Assembly (NCBI RefSeq): GCF_039543245.1 | Contig: NZ_BAABJJ010000013.1 | Coordinates: 53,025 to 117,024 of the forward strand | Length of the DNA: 64,000 nucleotides | Direction of reading: 5' to 3' | DNA from: Algibacter_G agarivorans | Lineage (GTDB): Bacteria; Bacteroidota; Bacteroidia; Flavobacteriales; Flavobacteriaceae | Shown here: positions 7,678-16,586 of the stretch, piece after piece | Numbering within the stretch: the stretch's first letter is position 1 | How the letters are laid out: each line of letters starts with the position of its first letter | Notes under the pieces: generated by a model | What the model was told of the DNA's origin: nothing | Databases searched by the model: none | The model's input: the letters and a program-made list of their open reading frames with translations, nothing else | Program-made: the position numbers and the translations under genes

Positions 7678-8094
7678 ATGGCAACCAAAAAGAAAATGAC
7701 ACTTAAGTTTTACCAAAACCTTGGTAAGCTATTTTATGCCATAGCAGCAGCAGATATGCGGGTGCGAGATGTGGAGTTTAACAAGTTAAAAGAATTAGTA
7801 AAAAAACATTGGCTAGAAGTCGATGTTATTGAAGATGCTTACCATACAGATGCAGCATACCAAATAGAGATTGTTTTTGATTGGTTGAATGATAAAGAAA
7901 ATTTAAACGCTAAAGCAGGTTACAATGCTTTTATAAAGTATAAAAATGAACAACCACATTTATTTACTGACGATATAAAGAAACTAATATTAAAAACAGC
8001 GCATGCTATTGCTGCTTCGTTTTCTGGGTTGAACAAATCCGAATTGATTATGCTTGCTAAATTAGATTTAGAATTAAAAAAAACAAGATCATGA
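7678..8094 (+). CDS. TerB-like protein
   Basis: 138 residues, mostly helical. The segment FYAIAAADMRVRDVEFNKLKELV has the acidic A-x-D...E pattern of the TerB/DjlA-type fold, which is named after tellurite resistance but is widespread in stress proteins. The exact role is unknown. Its start is 22 bp after a perfect -7 element. It overlaps the next gene by 4 bp (ATGA), so it is the first gene of an operon with a DUF302 protein and a thioredoxin. Confidence 0.75.
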   Translation: MATKKKMTLKFYQNLGKLFYAIAAADMRVRDVEFNKLKELVKKHWLEVDVIEDAYHTDAAYQIEIVFDWLNDKENLNAKAGYNAFIKYKNEQPHLFTDDIKKLILKTAHAIAASFSGLNKSELIMLAKLDLELKKTRS

Positions 8095-8489
8095 ACTATT
8101 ATTTTACCACTATTACAAAAGGAAGTTTTGAAACTGTAGAGGCAAAAGTTATAGACTTACTAAAAGATGAGGGCTTTGGTGTACTTACAGAAATTAATAT
8201 ACAGCAAACCTTAAAAGACAAATTGGATATTGATTTTAAAAAGTATAAAATCTTAGGCGCTTGCAACCCGCCTTTTGCCTATAAAGCTTTACAAGTTGAA
8301 AACAAAATAGGTACAATGTTACCCTGCAATGTTATAGTGCAAGAAACATCGCAAAATACTATTGAAGTATCTGCTATTAACCCTATGGTTTCTATGCAAG
8401 CTGTAAAAAATGAGCAACTAAGCGACGTTGCCGAAGTTGTTAGTACAAAACTTAAAAATGTTATCAAAAATATCAATAATGAAAAATAA
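8091..8489 (+). CDS. DUF302 protein
   Basis: 132 residues, the usual length of DUF302 proteins. The family pattern is present: an N-terminal FETVEAKVIDLLKDEGFGVLTEI and the central ILGACNPPFAYKAL, followed by MLPCNVIVQE. No biochemical function is established. The family often neighbours thioredoxins and other redox genes, as here, and two conserved cysteines (in GACNP and LPCNV) would suit a metal or redox role. Its 3' end overlaps the thioredoxin start by 11 bp. Confidence 0.85.
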   Translation: MNYYFTTITKGSFETVEAKVIDLLKDEGFGVLTEINIQQTLKDKLDIDFKKYKILGACNPPFAYKALQVENKIGTMLPCNVIVQETSQNTIEVSAINPMVSMQAVKNEQLSDVAEVVSTKLKNVIKNINNEK

Positions 8490-8778
8490 TTTTAACACCA
8501 TAATACAATCTGAATTACCAGTATTAATAGATTTTCATGCCGATTGGTGCGGTCCTTGTAAAATGTTGGCTCCTATTTTAAAAGAAGTAAAAGAAGAACT
8601 TGAAGATGCCATAAAAATCATAAAAATTGATGTGGACAAAAATCAACCCCTAGCAGCAAAATACCAAGTTAGAGGTGTGCCCACTATGTTGCTTTTTAAA
8701 AACGGAGAACAGGTTTGGCGACAATCTGGGGTACTTCAAAAAAATGATATTATTTCAATTATAAAACAGTACATCTAA
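8479..8778 (+). CDS. trxA: Thioredoxin
   Basis: 99 residues with the active site WCGPC (C24, C27) and the cis-proline turn VRGVPTML. It is a cytosolic protein-disulfide reductase. I choose the ATG at 8479, inside the end of the DUF302 gene, because the protein then begins just before the first beta strand as thioredoxins do; a longer frame opens at a TTG-like codon at 8428 but adds an unrelated tail. It is the last gene of the TerB-like/DUF302/thioredoxin operon. This is probably an auxiliary stress thioredoxin, so the symbol is by family only. Confidence 0.88.
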   Translation: MKNNFNTIIQSELPVLIDFHADWCGPCKMLAPILKEVKEELEDAIKIIKIDVDKNQPLAAKYQVRGVPTMLLFKNGEQVWRQSGVLQKNDIISIIKQYI

Positions 8779-8790
8779 ACTATTTCTTGC

Positions 8791-8833
8791 TGATGGATAT
8801 CATTTTATAATAACCCCAAACATCATATTTTAG
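8791..8833 (+). promoter_or_regulatory. Crp/Fnr-type box and promoter of the WG-repeat/M50/exporter operon
   Basis: TGATGGATATCA at 8791-8802, a 23-bp gap, then TATTTTAG at 8826-8833. The start codon is at 8858. Confidence 0.78.
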
Positions 8834-8857
8834 AATATTGTTATAAAATATTTGACT

Positions 8858-9460
8858 ATGAAAAAGGTACTAATTATACTATTATTAATCCCAGTTTTTG
8901 CTTTAGCACAAACAACAGAAGAACTAGATTTAATAGCCACTTATAATGATGGTATAGCAGCCATTAAGAAAGACAACTCGTGGGGATTTATAAATAAAAA
9001 AGGCGTTATTATTATAAATTTTAGAGATGACTTGGTTTTAACTAAAACCGACGATGGCAAGTACCCTGTATTTTATAATAACAGATGTTTAATTTCAGAA
9101 AAAAAAGATGGTATTCAGTACTTTGGCTATATAGATAAAACAGGTGAAAAAATTATAGAAACAAAATTCTTAAATGCTTCAAATTTTAATAATGATGTTG
9201 CTTTAGCTTTAGAAGTATTATCTCAATCCATGGGTAAAAATGACATATTGAATAAACCGATCGTTAATTATAAATACTTTGAGGTAATCATCGATACTGA
9301 AGGTAACGTAAAAGAATATTTAAACCCAAAAGGTAACAATATAGCCTTAGACAAAAAATTTATTAAAAGCCCTCCAAAAATAACATCTAAATTTATTACA
9401 GAGGATTTAGTTGCTATACTTAACGAGAATAATAAATGGGTTATTAAATCTATAAAATGA
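8858..9460 (+). CDS. Secreted WG-repeat-like protein
   Basis: 200 residues from the ATG at 8858; a TTG two codons earlier is unlikely as a start. A signal peptide is clear (KKVLIILLLIPVFALAQ, cleavage after AQ). The body holds imperfect WG-type repeats, for example SWGFINKKG and YFGYIDKTGEK, which usually form small beta-sheet units in exported proteins. Function unknown. It overlaps the M50 protease gene by 4 bp and heads a five-gene operon that ends with an ABC exporter. Confidence 0.7.
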   Translation: MKKVLIILLLIPVFALAQTTEELDLIATYNDGIAAIKKDNSWGFINKKGVIIINFRDDLVLTKTDDGKYPVFYNNRCLISEKKDGIQYFGYIDKTGEKIIETKFLNASNFNNDVALALEVLSQSMGKNDILNKPIVNYKYFEVIIDTEGNVKEYLNPKGNNIALDKKFIKSPPKITSKFITEDLVAILNENNKWVIKSIK

Positions 9461-10548
9461 AAGCAAATTTAAATTTAGGAAGCGTTTCTGGAATTAAAAT
9501 CAAGGTACACTGGACATTCTTTTTCTTAATAGCTTGGATAGTTTTTAGTGAATTAAAACGTGGTGGTAGTACCGAAAGTATTTTGTTTAATGTTGCATTG
9601 GTCTTAGCTGTTTTTGCATGTGTGGTACTGCATGAGTTAGGGCACGCCTTAACCGCTAAACGATTTGGTATAGACACTAAAAAAATAACCCTGCTCCCCA
9701 TAGGCGGTGTGGCAAGTTTAGAGCGCATTCCAGAATCGCCCAAACAAGAGTTTTTAGTAACATTAGCAGGCCCTTTGGTAAATGTTATTATAGCATTATT
9801 GCTCTATTTTATTGTGCCCGTAAATGAACTTACACATTTAAATTTCACAGAAACCTTTGAGACTTTAATGAGTTTTACATGGCAAAATTTCCTGTTTCTT
9901 CTATTTATAGTCAATGTAGGTTTAGTGATTTTTAATTTTATACCAGCATTTCCAATGGATGGCGGTCGCATTTTAAGAGCCTTGCTTGCCATGAAAATGG
10001 ATCGTGCAAAAGCCACTCAAATAGCTTCAAATATTGGGCAATTTATTGCGGTTTTCTTCCTATTAATAGGTTTTTTATACAACCCGTTCTTAATAATAAT
10101 TGCACTCTTTATCTTTTTAGGGGCTTATGGTGAAAACCAAATGGTACAACATTTAGCGTTACTTAAAGGACATAACGTTGAGGAAGCTATGATGATAAAT
10201 ATTACAACTTTTAATCCTGAAGACCCCATAGATTTAGTAGTAAATAAATTAATATCTAGCACCGAAAATAATTTTATTGTGATTGAAAACAACACTATCG
10301 TAGGGGTATTGATTCATCAGGATATTATAGAAAATTCCAATAAAAACATATTGGTTAAAGATATTATGATTACAAATTTCAAAACAGTCTATAGTAATGA
10401 TAAACTCGATAAAATATACAAACTAACACATAGTGAAAAACATCCGTTTTTCCCTGTTCTAGAAAACAATAAACTTGTTGGCGCTATTGACCATATTAAT
10501 TTAAACGAATACATATTGCTACAGGCTAAACTAGTACATTCATTATGA
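9457..10548 (+). CDS. Site-2 protease family (M50) with CBS-like tail
   Basis: 363 residues. The zinc site is HELGH at residues 59-63, completed by D168 in FPMDGGRIL. Several membrane helices surround it (about 15-30, 45-65, 100-120, 135-165 and 195-225). The C-terminal 120 residues form a degenerate CBS pair, an arrangement known from the SpoIVFB-like/Rv-type branch, in which nucleotide binding may gate cleavage. Such enzymes cut membrane-anchored regulators within the bilayer; the substrate is not evident. It overlaps its neighbours by 4 bp on both sides. Confidence 0.88.
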   Translation: MKANLNLGSVSGIKIKVHWTFFFLIAWIVFSELKRGGSTESILFNVALVLAVFACVVLHELGHALTAKRFGIDTKKITLLPIGGVASLERIPESPKQEFLVTLAGPLVNVIIALLLYFIVPVNELTHLNFTETFETLMSFTWQNFLFLLFIVNVGLVIFNFIPAFPMDGGRILRALLAMKMDRAKATQIASNIGQFIAVFFLLIGFLYNPFLIIIALFIFLGAYGENQMVQHLALLKGHNVEEAMMINITTFNPEDPIDLVVNKLISSTENNFIVIENNTIVGVLIHQDIIENSNKNILVKDIMITNFKTVYSNDKLDKIYKLTHSEKHPFFPVLENNKLVGAIDHINLNEYILLQAKLVHSL

Positions 10549-11624
10549 AATTATTCAGGTATTTAATGCTCTTTTTCATCATATATTCATGTTTTAATAA
10601 TGAGAATAAAATACTTCCAACGGAAAGGCCTTTAACAGAATCTGTTTATTCTTCAGTAACCATTCAACCAGATAGTTTATATCAGGCTTATGCTATAGTT
10701 GCTGGCATTTTAGATAATAATTTAGTGGAAGAAGGCGATGTGGTTTCAAAAAACCAAACGCTTATTCAAATTATTAATAGCACACCTAAACTTAATGCAC
10801 AAAATGCTAAATTCAGTTTAAATCTGGCAAAAGAAAACTACAATGGAAACGCTGCTGTTCTAAACAGTATTCTTGAAGAAATAACAGCGGCAAAGCTTAA
10901 ATACCAAAACGACTCTATAAATTATTTCAGGCAAAAAAACCTGTGGGAACAAAAAATAGGCTCAAAAGTAGAATTTGATACTCGAAAACTTAATTATGAG
11001 TTGGCATCAAACAATTTAAAACTTTTACAAAGTAAATATCATAGAACTAAAAACGAACTTTACACGGCTGTACAACAAGCACAAAACAATTATCAAACGG
11101 CTTTGATTAACACTAAGGACTTTATGGTTAAAAGTAAGATTAATGGCAAAGTATATGCGTTGTACAAAGAATCTGGAGAAATCGTAACCACCATGGAACC
11201 GCTTGCATCTATTGGCAGTGCTACTCATTTTGTTATAGACATGCTGGTTGATGAAGTTGATATTGTAAGCATCTCCAAAAACCAAGATGTTATTATAAAT
11301 TTAGATGCTTATAACGGTAAAGTTTTTAAAGGAAAAGTATCAAAGATTTATCCAAAAAAAGACGAACGCAACCAAACCTTTAAAGTAGAAGCTGTATTTG
11401 AAAATCCACCAAACATATTATATCCTGGACTTTCTGGAGAAGCCAATATTATTATTAAAAAAAAAGATACCGTTTTAACCATTCCAAAAGCCTACTTAAT
11501 AGAAGATGATAAAGTAAAAACAGATGATGGATTAACCCCCATTACAACAGGTTTACAAAACATGGAATACATTGAAGTGCTTTCTGGAATCACTAAAGAT
11601 ACTTTTATTTATAAACCCGAATAA
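10545..11624 (+). CDS. HlyD/MacA-type periplasmic adaptor lipoprotein
   Basis: 359 residues. The N-terminus ends in a lipobox (IIYSC), so it is probably a membrane-anchored lipoprotein. A split biotinyl-lipoyl domain (VVAGILDNNLVEEGDVVSKNQTL, with its second half near VKSKINGKVYALYKESGEIV) surrounds an alpha-helical hairpin rich in N, K and L. A beta-barrel follows (LVDEVDIVSISKNQDVIINLDAYN). It links an inner-membrane ABC permease to the outer envelope. It is translated jointly with the next two genes (stop and start overlap at 11624). Confidence 0.87.
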   Translation: MKLFRYLMLFFIIYSCFNNENKILPTERPLTESVYSSVTIQPDSLYQAYAIVAGILDNNLVEEGDVVSKNQTLIQIINSTPKLNAQNAKFSLNLAKENYNGNAAVLNSILEEITAAKLKYQNDSINYFRQKNLWEQKIGSKVEFDTRKLNYELASNNLKLLQSKYHRTKNELYTAVQQAQNNYQTALINTKDFMVKSKINGKVYALYKESGEIVTTMEPLASIGSATHFVIDMLVDEVDIVSISKNQDVIINLDAYNGKVFKGKVSKIYPKKDERNQTFKVEAVFENPPNILYPGLSGEANIIIKKKDTVLTIPKAYLIEDDKVKTDDGLTPITTGLQNMEYIEVLSGITKDTFIYKPE

Positions 11625-12886
11625 TGACGAATTGGAAAGTGATATTAAACATTGCTAAAACCCATTTGCTGACTAAAATAAAGCAAACATCTACAGCAGC
11701 TCTTGGGGTTACTTTTGGTATTGGAGCTTACATAACTCTGGTGTGTTTTATGACAGGCTTAAACGCTATGCTGGATGATTTAATTCTAAACCAAACACCT
11801 CATATTCATGTTTATAATGAAATAGAACCTTCTAAACACCAACCTATTTCTTTATACGATAATGTAAAAGAAAGTTTTAACGTTATACATTCCATAAAAC
11901 CAAAATTAACTCAAAAAAAAATTCATAATGCCTTACCTATTATTAAATATTTAGAAGATAAGGAGGAGGTTCGTGGTGCACTCCCACAAGTCAAAACCCA
12001 AATTTTTTATATAGCAGGCTCTATTGAATTGGGAGGTAATCTCACAGGTATTAATCCGCTTGATGAAGCGCGCTTATTTAATATGGGCGATTATATTGTT
12101 GAAGGTTCTGCCGAAGCTTTACAAAATACAGATAATGGCATATTATTAGGCATTGGTATTGCTAAAAAAATGTCATTAAAAGTTGGAGACCGTGTACAAG
12201 TTAGCCCTATAAATGGAGGCATTTTCCCTTTAAGAATAGTGGGCTTCTTTCAAAGTGGTATTGCAGATTTAGATGCTGTTCAAAGTTTTACCAATATAAA
12301 AACCATTCAGCGCATTTTAGGCAAAGCCAAAAACTATATTACAGATATTAATGTGAAATTATATGACATCGAGCAAGCCATGCCATTATCAAAAAAAATT
12401 GAGCAACAATTCAATTTAACTGCTATTGATATTAAAACAGCCAACGCACAATTTGAAACAGGAACAACCATAAGAAATCTTATAACCTATGCCGTTTCAA
12501 TAACGCTTCTTATTGTAGCTGGGTTTGGGATTTATAATATTTTGAATATGCTTATTTATGAAAAAATGAACGACATAGCTATATTAAAAGCTACAGGTTT
12601 TTCTGGTAAAGATGTGCAACTTATTTTTATGAGTCAAGCTATGATTATTGGGCTTATAGGTGGTATTTTAGGACTTATAATCGGTTTTGCATTAGTGAGT
12701 ATCATTGATACCATTCCCTTTCAAACAGAAGCTCTTCCAACAGTTGAAACGTATCCAATAAACCTAAATCCGCTGTTTTTTATCATAGGTTTTTCCTTTG
12801 CTATGCTTTCAACTTTTTTGGCAGGTTACTTACCTTCAAAAAAAGCTAAAAAAATAGACCCTGTAACCATTATAAGAGGCCAATAA
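11624..12886 (+). CDS. FtsX/LolC-type ABC transporter permease
   Basis: 420 residues. Topology is one N-terminal helix (about 22-45), a large periplasmic MacB-like domain (about 50-275) and three C-terminal helices (about 288-310, 340-365 and 385-410), the standard LolC/MacB pattern. The GLLIGFALV and ILKATGFSG segments are typical of the coupling region. With the ATPase and the adaptor it forms a MacAB/Lol-like mechanotransmission complex that moves lipoproteins, peptides or small molecules out of the inner membrane; the cargo is unknown. Confidence 0.88.
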   Translation: MTNWKVILNIAKTHLLTKIKQTSTAALGVTFGIGAYITLVCFMTGLNAMLDDLILNQTPHIHVYNEIEPSKHQPISLYDNVKESFNVIHSIKPKLTQKKIHNALPIIKYLEDKEEVRGALPQVKTQIFYIAGSIELGGNLTGINPLDEARLFNMGDYIVEGSAEALQNTDNGILLGIGIAKKMSLKVGDRVQVSPINGGIFPLRIVGFFQSGIADLDAVQSFTNIKTIQRILGKAKNYITDINVKLYDIEQAMPLSKKIEQQFNLTAIDIKTANAQFETGTTIRNLITYAVSITLLIVAGFGIYNILNMLIYEKMNDIAILKATGFSGKDVQLIFMSQAMIIGLIGGILGLIIGFALVSIIDTIPFQTEALPTVETYPINLNPLFFIIGFSFAMLSTFLAGYLPSKKAKKIDPVTIIRGQ

Positions 12887-12887
12887 A

Positions 12888-13562
12888 ATGAGTCATGTAC
12901 TAGAAGCAAAACATATTAACAAATACTTTAAGAAGCCTGTATTATTTCATGTTTTAAAGGACATCAATTTTCAGATTAAAAAAGGAGAGTTTGCCTCAAT
13001 AATGGGAAAATCGGGTTGTGGAAAATCTACATTGCTCTACATTTTATCTACTATGGATACCGATTATGAGGGTGAACTTTTTTTAAACGACCAACTCATT
13101 ACAAATCAAAGTAGAGACCATCTTTCATATATAAGAAATAAACATATTGGTTTTGTATTTCAGTTTCATTACTTATTATCTGAATTTTCAGTTATAGAAA
13201 ATGTGATGTTACCTGCTAAAAAACTAGCTGAAAAATCACATCAAGAAATAGAACACGATGCTTTTGAAAAACTAAAAATGTTAAACATAGAACAGCTTGC
13301 AAAAAAACGCGCATCGAGAGTTTCTGGAGGCGAAAAACAACGTATTGCTATTGCAAGAGCTCTTATTAACAACCCATCTATTATTATGGGCGATGAACCT
13401 ACTGGGAATTTAGATAGTTTTAATGCTGAAAACGTCTTCAATATTTTCAAAAGGTTAAGTGATGAAGAAGGTTTGTCTCTTCTAGTGGTAACTCACGACG
13501 AAGATTTCGCCAATAAAACAGATCGTATTATTCAAATGGCAGATGGCAAAATAATAACCTAA
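12888..13562 (+). CDS. LolD/MacB-type ABC transporter ATPase
   Basis: 224 residues, a complete nucleotide-binding domain: Walker A GKSGCGKST, Q-loop FVFQFHYLL, signature VSGGEKQR, Walker B IIMGDEPTGNLD and the H-loop VTHDE. It powers the FtsX-type permease encoded immediately upstream, and it is the last gene of the operon that starts at 8858. About 30 bp after its stop comes the next regulatory box. Confidence 0.92.
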   Translation: MSHVLEAKHINKYFKKPVLFHVLKDINFQIKKGEFASIMGKSGCGKSTLLYILSTMDTDYEGELFLNDQLITNQSRDHLSYIRNKHIGFVFQFHYLLSEFSVIENVMLPAKKLAEKSHQEIEHDAFEKLKMLNIEQLAKKRASRVSGGEKQRIAIARALINNPSIIMGDEPTGNLDSFNAENVFNIFKRLSDEEGLSLLVVTHDEDFANKTDRIIQMADGKIIT

Positions 13563-13590
13563 ACTAATATCTCTTTATTATTCACAAGAC

Positions 13591-13633
13591 TGATACACAT
13601 CATTTCAAATAAGAGTTTTTACAATTAAATTTA
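13591..13633 (+). promoter_or_regulatory. Crp/Fnr-type box and promoter of the chaperone operon
   Basis: TGATACACATCA at 13591-13602, a 23-bp gap, then TAAATTTA at 13626-13633. The first start codon is at 13658. Confidence 0.78.
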
Positions 13634-13657
13634 ATCATTAATCTTAAAACGACACAG

Positions 13658-14110
13658 ATGATTATTTTAAAAAACAAACTTGAAGAAACTGTTAGAAAGG
13701 ATGATAATTGGGAAAACCTTTACCTGTTAACCGAAAACTGGAAAAAGGAGTTAGAATTTTATTATTTTGATATGAGCTTTTTAGAAATACTTATTGAAAA
13801 TTATTTTTCCGAACTTTTAATGTATGAAAACTTAGATGAATTAAGGGAATTACAAATAGAGGTTTTTGAATTAAAAAGCCAATGTGAGTATTTACTAAAT
13901 GACACTCGAATCAATTTAGAAAGCATTGTTTGTATTATTGATGACACTTATATCCATGACCCATTTGGGTTTAAAATTGAAAATGAACAACTTGGAGATA
14001 CTATTGTAAGGTTTATTGATAATGAAAGAAAAATGAGGAGAGTTGTTTTCTGTATGATTAAGGACGTGTTTGAAAAGCAAAAAAAGAAACAGGTTTGGAA
14101 GTTTAATTGA
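13658..14110 (+). CDS. Helical protein of unknown function
   Basis: 150 residues, acidic, predicted all-helical with no membrane segment or signal peptide; rich in E, L and Y. I do not recognise the family. It is first in an operon with a 70-residue protein, a CbpA-type DnaJ and its modulator CbpM, so a link to protein folding or aggregation is likely from context only. Confidence 0.6.
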   Translation: MIILKNKLEETVRKDDNWENLYLLTENWKKELEFYYFDMSFLEILIENYFSELLMYENLDELRELQIEVFELKSQCEYLLNDTRINLESIVCIIDDTYIHDPFGFKIENEQLGDTIVRFIDNERKMRRVVFCMIKDVFEKQKKKQVWKFN

Positions 14111-14118
14111 TAGTTATC

Positions 14119-14331
14119 ATGAATGTGTTACAAAATATAGAAAACGACATAGTTAGGCTAACTACCCTAATAAAAACAGAGTACCCAGAATTATATATTT
14201 TTTTAGAAGAAACCCCTATAACCGTTCCATCTGTTAATGACCCTGATATTAATATCAAAGTCATGGAAGATTACAATGAAAGTTTAAAACAATTATTAAA
14301 ACATCATATTGAAACCCATAAAAAGAACTAA
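14119..14331 (+). CDS. Small helical protein of unknown function
   Basis: 70 residues from the ATG at 14119; a TTG at 14107 in the same frame is less likely. Its stop abuts the ATG of the DnaJ gene directly, so translation is coupled. The sequence is a helix-proline-helix pattern (LYIFLEETPITVPSVNDPD in the middle), which suggests a small partner protein. No family recognised. Confidence 0.6.
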   Translation: MNVLQNIENDIVRLTTLIKTEYPELYIFLEETPITVPSVNDPDINIKVMEDYNESLKQLLKHHIETHKKN

Positions 14332-15216
14332 ATGTCTTTTGTAGATTATTATAAAATACTTGGTTTATCTAAAACTGCTTCAGAAAATGATATAAAAAAA
14401 GCATACAGAAAATTAGCTCGAAAATACCATCCGGATTTAAACCCCAATGATAAAGTTGCTGAAAAAAAATTCAAAGAAATCAATGAAGCCAATGAAGTTT
14501 TAAGCAATCCTGAAAACCGAAAAAAATATGACCAGTATGGAGAGCATTGGGAAAATGCCGAAGCATATGAAAAAGCAAAGAAGCAACAGCAATATCAAGG
14601 GAGTTACCAAGGAGCATCCAGTGGCTATTCTGAAGCAGATTTTTCAGATTTTTTCGAGAATATGTTTGGTGGTCAATCTTCACGAGGTCGTGGTAGGCAG
14701 GTTAAATTTAGAGGTCAAGATTTTAATGCCGAATTACAACTCGATTTAAAAGACGTTTATACCACACATAAGCGCACCTTAACGGTCAATAATAAAAACA
14801 TCAGAATTACTATTCCTGCAGGTGTTGAAAACGGACAAATCATTAAAATAAAAGGCCACGGTGGCAAAGGTGTTAATGGTGGCCCTAATGGCGATTTGTA
14901 CATTCAGTTTTCAATTGTGAACCATTCAAAATTTAAAAGGGACAAAGATAATCTTCATGCAACGGTAGATTTAGATTTGTATAAGGCTTTACTTGGTGGT
15001 GACATCATGATTGACACGTTCAACGGAAAAGTAAAACTCAATATAAAACCAGAAACTCAAAACGGCACTAAGGTAAAACTTAAAGGCAAAGGGTTTCCTA
15101 AATACAAAAAAGAAAATCAGTTTGGAGACCTGTACGTTACCTATCAAATAAAACTACCCACTAGACTTTCTAATGAAGAAAAAGCACTCATACAAAAGTT
15201 GCAAAAACTACGCTGA
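14332..15216 (+). CDS. cbpA: CbpA-type DnaJ co-chaperone
   Basis: 294 residues. J domain at 1-70 with the HPD motif at 33-35, which stimulates DnaK ATPase. A G/F/S-rich linker follows (about 75-125), then two C-terminal substrate-binding domains. The cysteine-rich zinc domain of DnaJ is missing, which makes this a class B/CbpA protein. The next gene is the CbpA modulator CbpM, 2 bp on, a well-known pairing. Control by the Crp/Fnr-type box at 13591 puts it among stationary or low-energy functions, as CbpA is in E. coli. Confidence 0.9.
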   Translation: MSFVDYYKILGLSKTASENDIKKAYRKLARKYHPDLNPNDKVAEKKFKEINEANEVLSNPENRKKYDQYGEHWENAEAYEKAKKQQQYQGSYQGASSGYSEADFSDFFENMFGGQSSRGRGRQVKFRGQDFNAELQLDLKDVYTTHKRTLTVNNKNIRITIPAGVENGQIIKIKGHGGKGVNGGPNGDLYIQFSIVNHSKFKRDKDNLHATVDLDLYKALLGGDIMIDTFNGKVKLNIKPETQNGTKVKLKGKGFPKYKKENQFGDLYVTYQIKLPTRLSNEEKALIQKLQKLR

Positions 15217-15218
15217 TT

Positions 15219-15515
15219 ATGGAACCTAAAGATTTAATACCTATACAGTTACTCTGCAAACGTTATAATGTTCCTGTATCATTTATTAACACATTGCAAG
15301 AATTTAAACTTATAGAACTCATTTTTGAAAAAGATGCTTTTTATATCCATACCACCCAAATAAAAGCCGTTGAAAAAATGATGCGTTTACATTACGATCT
15401 TGATATAAATTTTGAAGGCATGGATGTTATTTTTAATCTTCTTAAAAAAGTAGAACTATTGCATGAGGATATTATAGCATTGCATAATAGATTGAAGCGT
15501 TTTGAACTTGATTAA
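15219..15515 (+). CDS. cbpM: Chaperone modulator CbpM
   Basis: 98 residues, a MerR-like helical protein without a complete DNA-binding wing. The N-terminal ICKRYNVPVSFINTLQEFKLIEL helix-turn-helix-like segment followed by a C-terminal coiled coil (DIIALHNRLKRFEL) matches CbpM. CbpM binds the J domain of CbpA and blocks its action on DnaK. Position directly behind cbpA supports the call. Confidence 0.85.
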   Translation: MEPKDLIPIQLLCKRYNVPVSFINTLQEFKLIELIFEKDAFYIHTTQIKAVEKMMRLHYDLDINFEGMDVIFNLLKKVELLHEDIIALHNRLKRFELD

Positions 15516-15598
15516 AGCAAAAACAATAGTTTTAACATGGCCCTCTCAATTAGGTTTTAAATTAACTTTAAAAAAATAAAGTCTAAGAAAACTAAAAT

Positions 15599-16018
15599 AT
15601 GATGACCAAAACACGAGAACAAAAAACCGAGGAATGTTGCCCTAAATTCCATCCAGAAAAATGGGACAACAAAACATTTAATTGGAATAACAAACCCTTT
15701 ATTAAAGCCTCAGTTCCCACATTTTTTCATATTCCTTATCCGCCAATGATAGGGAAACAATTAACCAGAATGATGAAAATGGCAGAAAACTCCAAAATGA
15801 TAACAGCAAATAAAGAAGACGTTTTAGTGCTGTTTTCAGACCCCCATCCTTTTAAATCTGAAATATTATTATCAGTAAACGGTAGCGTTCACGATGCCAC
15901 AAACACAACGCTTACAGGAACATTTATGAGTAAGGTGTTTGATGGTAACTATAATGCAATACCAAAATTTATTAAAGAAATGGATGCACATTTAGAAAGC
16001 AAAAAACAAGAAGGCTAA
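15599..16018 (+). CDS. Frameshifted protein of a family usually labelled only 'hydrolase'
   Basis: 139 residues in the readable frame. The N-terminus (TEECCPKFHPEKWDNKTFNWNNKPF, given here in two parts as ECCPKFHPEKW and DNKTFNWNNKPF) is characteristic of a conserved Bacteroidota family of about 165 residues with no proven function, often filed as hydrolase. Here the frame ends at 16018, and the missing C-terminal end is found in another frame at 16008-16109. One extra base in the run of six A at 16001-16006 would explain it. No TGAT-N4-ATCA box is seen upstream. TAACTTTA at 15563-15570 may be its -7 element. Confidence 0.7.
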   Translation: MMTKTREQKTEECCPKFHPEKWDNKTFNWNNKPFIKASVPTFFHIPYPPMIGKQLTRMMKMAENSKMITANKEDVLVLFSDPHPFKSEILLSVNGSVHDATNTTLTGTFMSKVFDGNYNAIPKFIKEMDAHLESKKQEG

Positions 16019-16109
16019 AACATATTTTGTTCATTATGCGTATTGCCCAGAATGTCAAGAAAAATTTGGTCATAATTATATAGTGCTTTTTGCAGAGATT
16101 GAAAAATAA
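16008..16109 (+). pseudogene. Out-of-frame C-terminal end of the 15599 gene
   Basis: In the frame shifted by +1, this piece reads KKAKTYFVHYAYCPECQEKF followed by GHNYIVLFAEIEK and a stop at 16107-16109. The CPxC pair and the aromatic end are the normal terminus of the family. The upstream part lacks it, so a recent single-base frameshift (or a sequencing error in the A run) split the gene. Confidence 0.75.
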
Positions 16110-16586
16110 CTACAATAGTTTTCAATGAACTCATTTAAACTTTTTAGATTGAAGCGAAAAATAGAGGTTTTTTTACTTAATTGAAGACTTTTTTGAACTG
16201 CATAACATCGTTACGGAGTTATAAAAAGACAAAAAGTGAGTGAAAAATATCATTTTACAGCCAATAAAAAAAAGTTTAAATGAGTTTAATAGTAAAATTA
16301 GTATTCAATCCATCACTGTTTGAATGTAAACTACCAAAATACTACTAACTAAATAAGGGCATAAATGCTAATGTTTTAATAACCTGTCACAAATTGATTA
16401 TGAAAGGCGCAATTGATTTTTTAAAATTCTGATAATTATAATTTTATATAACCTGTTAATTACACAGTAGCCAATACATTAATAAGCGTTTTACATCCGC
16501 CATTTTTTATATATGCTGTATGGTCTTCTAAGATTGAAAAATGCTTATCGCAAATTTCATGGCACAGCATTTTATTATTTGTCACC
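16110..16586. other. Gene-free stretch
   Basis: I see no gene here. TGAAAAATATCA at 16241-16252 resembles the regulatory box with one changed base, but no good -7 element and no rightward gene follow it. The stretch separates the frameshifted gene from the minus-strand operon that ends at 16587. Confidence 0.5.

Noticed and set aside
16001..16013. AAAAAAC as a slippery site for programmed -1 frameshifting
   Set aside because: The missing C-terminal part is in the +1 frame relative to the upstream part, so a -1 slip would not reach it.
16241..16252. TGAAAAATATCA as a further regulatory box
   Set aside because: One conserved base is changed, no good -7 element lies 23-24 bp on, and no gene follows.
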